Assembly: GCA_029934755.1 (NCBI GenBank) | Contig: JAOZLQ010000059.1 | Coordinates: forward strand, 1 to 12,243 | Reading direction: 5' to 3' | DNA: 12,243 nucleotides | Source: Desulfuromusa sp. | Lineage (GTDB): Bacteria; Desulfobacterota; Desulfuromonadia; Desulfuromonadales; Geopsychrobacteraceae | Part shown: one piece after another, positions 6,785 to 12,243 of the stretch | Layout of the letters: the number at the start of each line of letters is the position of its first letter | Numbering within the stretch: the first letter of the stretch is position 1 | Program-made: the position numbers and the translations under genes | The notes under the pieces: generated by a model | What the model was told of the DNA's origin: nothing | Seen by the model: only the letters and a program-made list of their open reading frames with translations | Databases searched by the model: none

Positions 6785-7660
6785 GTGGACCCGGAGAACG
6801 GAAACCTCTTTGGTCAGGAAATGGAAACTTTGCAGAAGGTTATCGATGTGGTGACTGAGTTTGTTATCAACTACAGTTTTCAGATCGTTGGGGCGCTGAT
6901 TATCCTGATTATCGGGCTGAAGTTATCGGGCTGGATGTCTCGACTCGTCTTACGGCTATGTGACAATCGTAGTATTGATGTTACCCTTTCACGATTTTTT
7001 GCAAGTTCAACGAAACTCCTGGTGATGACGTTTGTTATCATTATTGCCATTGGAAAATTTGGGATTTCGATTGCGCCATTTATTGCTGCTTTGGGTGCCC
7101 TGGCTTTTGGTGGTAGTTTGGCTATTCAGGGGCCGCTATCCAACTATGGTGCGGGATTGACGTTAATTCTCACGCGCTCCTTTGTTGTTGGTAATACGAT
7201 TACGGTTCAAGGTGTCAGTGGCGTTGTTGAGGAAATCCGTCTGGCGGCAACTATATTAACAACTGAGGATGGTGAAGAACTGACGATTCCCAATAAACTT
7301 ATTGTTGGGGAAATTCTGCGGAATTCCTTTGAAAACAAGATCGTAGAGACCAGCGTTGGTATTTCATATGCAGATGATCCAGAACTGGCTATAAATGTGT
7401 TGCTGAGAGTTCTGGATCAATTTACTGCGATCTGTAAAGATCCGGTTCCGCAAGTTGGAATCGAAGCCTTTGCCGATTCTTCAATCAATATCGGGCTGCG
7501 ATACTGGGTACCAACAAAACAATACTATCATGTGCTTTATCAGGTGAATTTGGCAATTCACCAAGCTTTGGCAGAGGCCAAAATTACAATTCCATTCCCG
7601 CAGCAAGATGTCCATCTAGGCCTGAATGATATGGAAAAAATAACGAAAGATAGTTGCTGA
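6785..7660 (+). CDS. small-conductance mechanosensitive channel, MscS family
   Basis: An inner-membrane channel that opens under membrane tension and releases solutes during hypo-osmotic shock. It has 291 residues, close to the compact three-helix MscS. Hydrophobic segments lie at about 30-55, 72-90 and 93-128. The third is the pore helix, with the small-residue run AALGALAFGGSLAIQGPLSNYGAG (101-124, quoted here only by its Gly/Ala pattern and the QGPLSN turn). The cytoplasmic beta domain follows, with VQGVSGVVEEI (141-151) and DGEELTIPN (162-170), then the alpha/beta cage portion ending near 277. The GTG start is fixed by a perfect ribosome-binding site. It is probably co-transcribed with the PHP gene. 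The convergent aminotransferase gene ends 14 bases beyond. Several MscS paralogues usually occur per genome, so I give no gene symbol. Confidence 0.94.
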   Translation: MDPENGNLFGQEMETLQKVIDVVTEFVINYSFQIVGALIILIIGLKLSGWMSRLVLRLCDNRSIDVTLSRFFASSTKLLVMTFVIIIAIGKFGISIAPFIAALGALAFGGSLAIQGPLSNYGAGLTLILTRSFVVGNTITVQGVSGVVEEIRLAATILTTEDGEELTIPNKLIVGEILRNSFENKIVETSVGISYADDPELAINVLLRVLDQFTAICKDPVPQVGIEAFADSSINIGLRYWVPTKQYYHVLYQVNLAIHQALAEAKITIPFPQQDVHLGLNDMEKITKDSC

Positions 7661-7674
7661 TTATTTTTATTATT

Positions 7675-8832
7675 TCAGATTTGATGAAATCTTTTAACGG
7701 CTTCAGGAATTTGCGTAGCAATGATATTTCCAAAGGACAGGCGTAGATATGGTTCCAACCCTGGGCCAAAAGCTTCACCTGGGAGACAGATCAAGTTAGC
7801 ATCTTCTACTAATCGTTTGGCTGCCTGACGGCCAGTCAGGTTTTCCCATGGGTGTTTGACCCAGGCAAAAAAAGAACCACTGGAGATTAGGTCAAAGTCG
7901 GTTTCTTCTGCTGTGAAATCGGCTTTGAAGCGGTCATGCCGCTGCTTCATGGTTGCTGTATTTTTTGCCACCCAGTCGTCCAGATACCGACAACCGAACT
8001 CTAGTGCCAACTGTGCTGGCCGTGGTTGACAGACCACCATACTATCCTGAATTTTTAATGCCTGTTGAATAAACTCATCATTTGCAACCAGAACACCACA
8101 ACGTAGTCCGGTCAGGGCAAAAGTTTTGCCAAACGATGCAATCTGAATAAAATTATTTGGCCAGTCCGGACGATTAAACAGTTGATGTGGAGTGGTGCCG
8201 ATAAAGGCATTATAGGTTTCGTCGAGAATGAGACTGATATTGTGTGATTGGGCTAACTCAAAAAAAGCGCTGATTTGAGCTGGTGAAATGACAGCTCCTG
8301 TCGGATTGCTTGGAGTCACCAGTAATATCGCTTTAGTTTTTTTGGTAATCAGCTGACTGATTGTATCTAGACTGGGTTGACCCGCATTTTCTGGATCAAA
8401 AGGGGCAAAGATCGGTTTAATACCCAGAGCCTGTAATCCCATCGGATGATCAAAATAGGCTGGCAATTGAACGATAACTTCATCATCCGGCTGACAAAGA
8501 GAAGAAATTGCCAGCCAGAATGCCTGGCTGGCACCAATTGTCAGGCAGAGTTGCTCAGGTACAGGAGCACTTTGATAGTGACGCTGGTACCAGTCACAAA
8601 CCGCACCACGAACTTCGGCAAGTCCTTCATCCGAGCTATATTTAAAGGTCAAGGGATTATCTAGAGAGCTTTTTAAATATTGAATCAACTCCGCTGGTGG
8701 TGAGTAGCTCGGTACCGCTTGACAAAGATCAACCAGAGGTTTTTCTGCGGGGTAAGTCCGCCCGGCCAGCCAACTTTTAACTTCAGTGATTGGCGGTGGT
8801 TGAATCGTTTTTATTTGTTTGGATACTTGCAT
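7675..8832 (-). CDS. PLP-dependent class I/II aminotransferase
   Basis: A cytoplasmic transaminase moving an amino group between an amino acid and a 2-oxo acid. It has 385 residues, normal for fold type I enzymes. Visible active-site elements are SNPTGA (175-180, PLP-binding Asn176), LDETYNAF (203-210, Asp204 to the pyridine nitrogen and Tyr207 to the ring oxygen), SFGKTFALTGLR (233-244, Schiff-base Lys236 and phosphate-binding Arg244) and RLSFGN (364-369, Arg364 for the substrate carboxylate). The closest family is aspartate/aromatic or LL-DAP-like aminotransferases, but the amino donor cannot be assigned. The N-terminal 30 residues show little conservation. The ATG at 8832 is preceded by a modest GGGTGA. 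The gene starts 20 bases after the PepT-like peptidase stop, in the same direction, so the two probably form an operon that releases and then transaminates amino acids. Confidence 0.92.
   Translation of the reverse strand: MQVSKQIKTIQPPPITEVKSWLAGRTYPAEKPLVDLCQAVPSYSPPAELIQYLKSSLDNPLTFKYSSDEGLAEVRGAVCDWYQRHYQSAPVPEQLCLTIGASQAFWLAISSLCQPDDEVIVQLPAYFDHPMGLQALGIKPIFAPFDPENAGQPSLDTISQLITKKTKAILLVTPSNPTGAVISPAQISAFFELAQSHNISLILDETYNAFIGTTPHQLFNRPDWPNNFIQIASFGKTFALTGLRCGVLVANDEFIQQALKIQDSMVVCQPRPAQLALEFGCRYLDDWVAKNTATMKQRHDRFKADFTAEETDFDLISSGSFFAWVKHPWENLTGRQAAKRLVEDANLICLPGEAFGPGLEPYLRLSFGNIIATQIPEAVKRFHQI
7677..7695 (+). terminator. weak terminator-like hairpin after the MscS gene
   Basis: AGATTT (7677-7682) and AAATCT (7687-7692) pair around GATG and are followed by TTT. 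It overlaps the last codons of the opposing aminotransferase. The stem is AT-rich and the T-run short, so termination would be inefficient. Nothing better exists in the 14-base gap between the converging genes. Confidence 0.25.
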
Positions 8833-8852
8833 CTATGTCACCCATAATTTAT

Positions 8853-9986
8853 CTATGTTCTGCGGATGATTTCCACCAGAAGCTCACTGGCTTTAACCAT
8901 ATCATCAAGAGCGATTTGCTCATCGATTGTATGAACCTTCTCCATTCCGGTTGCCATAATGACCATCTCAATGCCATGACCGTTAAAAATATTGGCATCA
9001 GATCCACCTCCAGCGGCCTGGATCTTTTGTGGCCGGTTGAGGGCTGCGCCAGCGTCTTTCATGATTTGTATAATCTGAGCATCTTCAGCAACGGCCATGG
9101 GTGAAAAATCTTCTTTCAGTTCAAGAGCCATCATTGCTGTCTTGGTCACATCTGCAACAATAATTTTTGCTTTATTTACTTCTTCTTCGACAATACCGAC
9201 AATCAGTTCAGTCTGTTGCCGAAGTTTATTAATATTATGGCTGCGTACTTCACCACGTAAGCTAACCTGGCTGGGAATAATATTTGATGCCAGACCACCA
9301 TGGATCGTACCAATATTTGCCGTAGTTTCAGCGTCGATTCTACCAAGAGTCATTCTGGAAATTGACCTGCTGGCAATTTGAATTGCTGAAATTCCCTGTT
9401 CAGGACAAACTCCTGCATGAGCCTCAAGACCAGAAATATCAATTTTGAAACGATTGGCTGCCGGTGCCCGGTTTATAATAATATCAACGCCTCGTGTATC
9501 CAAGGCAATCCCATGTTTTGCTTCAAGCTCTGTGAAATCAAGCTGCTTTGCTCCAAGCAGGCCTTGCTCTTCACAAATGCTGATAACAATTTCCAGCGGA
9601 ACATGGGGGATCTGCTGTTCTTGCAAAACTTCGAGGGCTTCAATAATTTCCACAATTCCCGATTTGTCATCGCCGCCGAGAATGGTTTCTCCAGCGCTGT
9701 AAAAAATACCATCTTTTAAGACTGGTTTAACTCCTTGTGCCGGAGTGACAGTATCCATATGGGCAGAAAGGAGTAATGGAGCTCCATTTTTGTATCCAGA
9801 TATACGGGCAATCATGTTACCGCTATTGCTGCCAATTTTCTCTCCGGCATCGTCAAATTTAATTTCCGCGCCAAGTTCTTTAAAGCGTTTTTCAAGATAT
9901 TTTGCTATGTCAGCTTCTTTGTATGAAGGACTGTCGATGGATGCCTGGCGTATGAATTCATCACAAATTCGTTGTTTGTTAACCAT
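8853..9986 (-). CDS. M20 metallopeptidase, PepT-like
   Basis: A two-zinc cytoplasmic peptidase of the M20 family, closest to the PepT-like tripeptide aminopeptidases. It has 377 residues, within the usual range. The metal site is complete: SAHMDTV with His76 and Asp78, LGGDDKSG with bridging Asp106 or Asp107, CEEQG with catalytic Glu139 and ligand Glu140, ALDTRG with Asp163, and EKVHTIDEQI with His352. The dimerisation (lid) domain spans about 180-290. GGGSDANIFNGHG (326-338) is typical of this subfamily. The ATG at 9986 has AAAGGA about nine bases upstream. It is the first gene of a unit with the aminotransferase downstream and is divergent from the M23 gene. Carboxypeptidase G2 or deacylase activity is possible within M20, but the HTIDE ending favours PepT-like peptidases. 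Confidence 0.92.
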   Translation of the reverse strand: MVNKQRICDEFIRQASIDSPSYKEADIAKYLEKRFKELGAEIKFDDAGEKIGSNSGNMIARISGYKNGAPLLLSAHMDTVTPAQGVKPVLKDGIFYSAGETILGGDDKSGIVEIIEALEVLQEQQIPHVPLEIVISICEEQGLLGAKQLDFTELEAKHGIALDTRGVDIIINRAPAANRFKIDISGLEAHAGVCPEQGISAIQIASRSISRMTLGRIDAETTANIGTIHGGLASNIIPSQVSLRGEVRSHNINKLRQQTELIVGIVEEEVNKAKIIVADVTKTAMMALELKEDFSPMAVAEDAQIIQIMKDAGAALNRPQKIQAAGGGSDANIFNGHGIEMVIMATGMEKVHTIDEQIALDDMVKASELLVEIIRRT

Positions 9987-10023
9987 GATTTAGTTCCTTT
10001 GCCGAAGTTATGGGTGAAAGGCT

Positions 10024-10052
10024 ATGGTAGCCTCAAGTTGGAAATCTGGCAA
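10024..10052 (-). promoter_or_regulatory. candidate promoter for the peptidase-aminotransferase unit, with hairpin over the -10
   Basis: On the minus strand TTGCCA (10052-10047) is followed after 17 bases by TACCAT (10029-10024), about 37 bases before the ATG. A perfect six-base inverted repeat AGGCTA-TGG-TAGCCT at 10019-10033 covers the -10 box and could bind a regulator or form a leader hairpin. Both readings are from pattern only. Confidence 0.38.
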
Positions 10053-10078
10053 TCATGAAAAATACGAAAAACTGTAAC

Positions 10079-10108
10079 TGGACAGCGGAAAGGTCTAACT
10101 GTTATAAT
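10079..10108 (+). promoter_or_regulatory. sigma-70 type promoter for the M23 gene
   Basis: TGGACA (10079-10084) matches the -35 consensus at five of six bases. After 18 bases comes a perfect TATAAT (10103-10108). The expected start near 10115 leaves a leader of about 50 bases, which holds the 10-base palindrome AGAGATCTCT at 10133-10142. TGTTAT (10100-10105) and ATAACA (10120-10125) are an inverted pair around the -10 and start site. Confidence 0.55.
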
Positions 10109-10164
10109 TCTTCAATTAAATAACAAAATTTAAGAGATCTCTAATTTAAATTGTAGGTGTGCCG

Positions 10165-11514
10165 ATGAGTTTTAATGTTGATTTTCAGCCTCCACGTGGT
10201 TCTGCTCAATCGTTTAAACAAAAGTCTAAAGTGCGTCAGTGGGTTGTTCTGGCTGTTGTGGTGTTGTTTGTCGGTTTTGGTTTGCTGTTGTTTGGTAGTG
10301 GCTCCAGTTCGAGGTTGGAGGCTCGAGAGACGCCCGTTGAGGTGAGCGCCCCAGTTGCTCTCCCTGTAATACCTGAGCCGATTCGTGAAGAAATTAAAAA
10401 TATTGTCCCGGTAGGATCTTCAATTACTGCTCTTTTGGGGGAACATTTTACCGCACAGGAAATTTATAATTTGAATTTACAGAGTCAAGATGTTTTCCCT
10501 TTTACTAAAATCTGTGCCGGGAAGCCGTACCGAATTTTGACTGTTGATGGACAATTTAGTCGCTTTATCTATGAAATCGATTCTGCAGAACAGTTAGTTA
10601 TCAGCCGTGAAACCGATCAGATTAATATGCTGCGTGAGCCGATACTCTATGATGTGACAACTGATCTTATTCAGGGGACAATTAAAACCAGCCTATTTGA
10701 AGCTGTTGCTGAAATTGGTGAAAAGCCAGAACTGGCTTTTGTTTTGGCCGATATTTTTGGATGGGATATAAATTTTATTCTCGACCTGCGGGTTGGAGAT
10801 TCTTTCCTGGTTTTGGTTGAAAAGCGTTTTAGAGAAGGTGAATATGCTGGCTATGGTAAGGTTCTGGCTGCTGAATTTATGAATCGGAATAAGGCATTTA
10901 AGGCAATTCGTTTTAAAGATGGTGAGCAAAAAGTTTCGTTTTATAATGAAAAAGGTGAAAATATGCGTAAGGCCTTTCTTAAGGCGCCCCTTTCATTTAC
11001 CCGGATATCTTCTGGCTATACGATGCGACGATTACATCCGATTACCAAGGTTTATAAACCGCATCCTGCAATAGATTATGCTGCTCCTATCGGGACGCCG
11101 GTAAAAACAATTGGTGACGGTACGATTATCGCGAAAGGGTATGGTAAAGGAAACGGGAACTACCTTAAAATTCGCCACAATAATGGTTATATTAGTATGT
11201 ATCTTCATTTGCGCGGATTTGCTAAAAAGATAGCAACAGGTCGACGTGTTAGCCAAGGGCAGGTGATCGCCTACGTTGGCAGCACTGGAATGTCGACTGG
11301 ACCCCACCTTGATTTTCGTATGACCAGATATGGTAAATCGATTAACCCTCTCAAGTTGAAAGCCCCGGCAGAAAAATCTGTCAATAAGGAAAATCTGCCT
11401 GAGTTCATGTCTTTGGCGGCGCCATTGTTGGCACGATTGGATGAAAAGCGTACCAGTCATCATATCGCCAAACTTGATCTGCCCAAAGCAGAGAATATTG
11501 TGAAAAGTAACTGA
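10165..11514 (+). CDS. membrane-anchored M23 peptidoglycan endopeptidase (MepM/Csd3-like)
   Basis: Predicted to cut peptide cross-links in peptidoglycan from the periplasmic side. It has 449 residues. A positive N-terminus precedes one membrane segment at about 26-43 without a clear cleavage site, so it is probably a type II anchored protein. Residues 80-150 resemble the LysM/OapA-like domain found in MepM and Csd3; 160-270 form a second regulatory domain; the M23 (LytM) domain spans about 280-400. Motifs are HPAID (His300, Asp304, the HxxxD metal site), MYLHL (His348) and TGPHLDFR (378-385). The usual HxH here is H381-L-D383, so a zinc-ligand histidine is replaced by aspartate. I start at ATG 10165, with AGGTG five bases upstream, rather than GTG 10159, which lacks such a site. 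A 50-residue tail after the domain is of unknown role. Confidence 0.9.
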   Translation: MSFNVDFQPPRGSAQSFKQKSKVRQWVVLAVVVLFVGFGLLLFGSGSSSRLEARETPVEVSAPVALPVIPEPIREEIKNIVPVGSSITALLGEHFTAQEIYNLNLQSQDVFPFTKICAGKPYRILTVDGQFSRFIYEIDSAEQLVISRETDQINMLREPILYDVTTDLIQGTIKTSLFEAVAEIGEKPELAFVLADIFGWDINFILDLRVGDSFLVLVEKRFREGEYAGYGKVLAAEFMNRNKAFKAIRFKDGEQKVSFYNEKGENMRKAFLKAPLSFTRISSGYTMRRLHPITKVYKPHPAIDYAAPIGTPVKTIGDGTIIAKGYGKGNGNYLKIRHNNGYISMYLHLRGFAKKIATGRRVSQGQVIAYVGSTGMSTGPHLDFRMTRYGKSINPLKLKAPAEKSVNKENLPEFMSLAAPLLARLDEKRTSHHIAKLDLPKAENIVKSN

Positions 11515-11559
11515 ATGTACGCTTGGTATTGTCGAATGTCTGAAAATAATGGTGTTGTC

Positions 11560-11565
11560 AGGAGA
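11560..11565 (+). promoter_or_regulatory. ribosome-binding site of the aldolase gene
   Basis: AGGAGA stands five bases before the ATG at 11571, following TTGTC before it and after it. The 56-base gap to the M23 gene shows no terminator or clear promoter, so read-through from the M23 gene is likely. Confidence 0.65.
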
Positions 11566-11570
11566 TTGTC

Positions 11571-12209
11571 ATGTTGATGTTGCAGCAGCGCCAGCAGATC
11601 GTTGATTATGGCGTGAAAATGGTACGCTCTGGTTTGACCACCGGTAGTGGGGGAAATTTGAGCATTTTCTCTGCTGAGGACAATCTGATTGCTATCAGCC
11701 CCAGTGGTATCGATTATCATGATGTGACCGCTGCTGATGTTGTTGTGGTTGATCGCGTTGGTCAGCTGGTTGAAGGGGGACGAAAACCTTCGAGTGAGAT
11801 GGGTTTCCATCTGGCTCTCTATGATGCCCGCAAGGAAATTACTGCTGTTGTCCATACCCATTCGGTCTATGCAACGACGATCGCTTGTCTGCATTGGGAA
11901 ATTCCGGCAGTCCACTATCTCATCGCATTTTCTGGGGATAAAGTTCCTTTGGCTCCCTATGCTACTTTTGGTAGTGATGAATTAGCTGACAACATTATTG
12001 CCAGTATTGGTGCTTACAATGCCGTGTTGCTTGCAAATCATGGCTTGGTCACTGTTGGCAAAGATATGGAAAGTAGCTTCAATGTCGCCGAGGAAATAGA
12101 GCTAGTCGCTCGAATCTATTATCAGGCAAAATCACTCGGACAACCTGTTCTGGTAGATAATGATGAGATGAAGCGAGTCGCAGATAAATTCAGCAACTAT
12201 GGTCAATAG
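11571..12209 (+). CDS. fucA: class II aldolase, L-fuculose-1-phosphate aldolase type
   Basis: A cytoplasmic zinc aldolase. FucA splits L-fuculose 1-phosphate into dihydroxyacetone phosphate and L-lactaldehyde (EC 4.1.2.17). It has 212 residues, as in E. coli FucA (about 215). Conserved stretches include TTGSGGNLS (23-31, phosphate binding), ISPSGIDY (42-49), KPSSE with Glu76 (catalytic), VVHTHS with zinc ligands His95 and His97, APYATFG (128-134, characteristic of FucA rather than ribulose-phosphate epimerase) and NHG with His157 (third zinc ligand). The C-terminus ADKFSNYG also matches FucA. No fucose isomerase, kinase or permease lies in view. Similar aldolases cleave 5-methylthioribulose or 5-deoxyribulose 1-phosphate in purine-nucleoside salvage, so the symbol records sequence type, not proven substrate. 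It probably belongs to a message that continues past the window. Confidence 0.85.
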   Translation: MLMLQQRQQIVDYGVKMVRSGLTTGSGGNLSIFSAEDNLIAISPSGIDYHDVTAADVVVVDRVGQLVEGGRKPSSEMGFHLALYDARKEITAVVHTHSVYATTIACLHWEIPAVHYLIAFSGDKVPLAPYATFGSDELADNIIASIGAYNAVLLANHGLVTVGKDMESSFNVAEEIELVARIYYQAKSLGQPVLVDNDEMKRVADKFSNYGQ

Positions 12210-12237
12210 GATTGATCAACTATTTAAATGAAAAGTC

Positions 12238-12243
12238 AGGAGA
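12238..12243 (+). promoter_or_regulatory. probable ribosome-binding site of a gene starting past the window
   Basis: AGGAGA forms the very last bases, 28 bases after the aldolase stop. It is the same hexamer that precedes the aldolase gene, so another plus-strand gene may begin within about ten bases of the edge. Confidence 0.4.

Noticed and set aside
3785..9986. A single peptide-use gene cluster (transporter, peptidase, aminotransferase)
   Set aside because: The transporter pair and the peptidase pair are separate units split by the PHP-MscS genes on the other strand, so physical clustering is weak evidence for a joint pathway.
11032..11463. 143-codon minus-strand open frame antisense to the M23 domain
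   Set aside because: It overlaps the conserved M23 catalytic domain and has no recognisable protein features.
11460..11915. 151-codon minus-strand open frame antisense to the aldolase
   Set aside because: It lies across the well-supported aldolase gene and the M23 tail, and has no family resemblance or start signal. It is a shadow of the real genes' codon pattern.

Overview
The window reads as chromosomal, mostly housekeeping DNA from a Gram-negative bacterium. Moderate G+C, protein style and gene types (a single-chain pyruvate carboxylase, a membrane-anchored M23 peptidase, a PepT-like M20 peptidase) fit a deltaproteobacterium of the Desulfuromonadales type. That placement is inference from sequence style, not from a marker gene. 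I see no phage, transposase, CRISPR, rRNA or tRNA signal.

Layout. (1) 1-3418, plus strand: pyruvate carboxylase, missing only about its first ten residues at the window edge. (2) 3419-3784: a 366-base gene-free stretch of stacked inverted repeats, looking like a dispersed intergenic repeat element between two convergent transcription units. (3) 3785-5739, minus strand: two overlapping peptide-ABC-transporter ATPase genes (DppD and DppF types) with no permease or binding protein beside them. (4) 5882-7660, plus strand: a PHP-domain phosphoesterase followed 15 bases later by an MscS-type mechanosensitive channel. (5) 7675-9986, minus strand: a PepT-like M20 metallopeptidase followed 20 bases later by a class I/II aminotransferase. 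(6) 10165-12209, plus strand: a membrane-anchored M23 endopeptidase, then a FucA-type class II aldolase. A further ribosome-binding site at the right edge suggests another gene just outside.

How the genes work together. Pyruvate carboxylase makes oxaloacetate for the TCA cycle and gluconeogenesis. The transporter ATPases, peptidase and aminotransferase all suit peptide and amino-acid use, but they lie in separate transcription units, so a shared pathway is only a suggestion. The PHP enzyme and MscS channel probably share a message. The M23 enzyme is a cell-wall hydrolase. The FucA-like aldolase has no fucose genes in view and could instead serve salvage of 5-deoxy-pentose phosphates.

The least ordinary items are the structured repeat at 3443-3688, the orphan ATPase pair with identical cysteine spacing in both tails, an His-to-Asp change at a zinc-ligand position of the M23 enzyme, and the context-free FucA-like aldolase. 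I found no convincing new multi-gene system.
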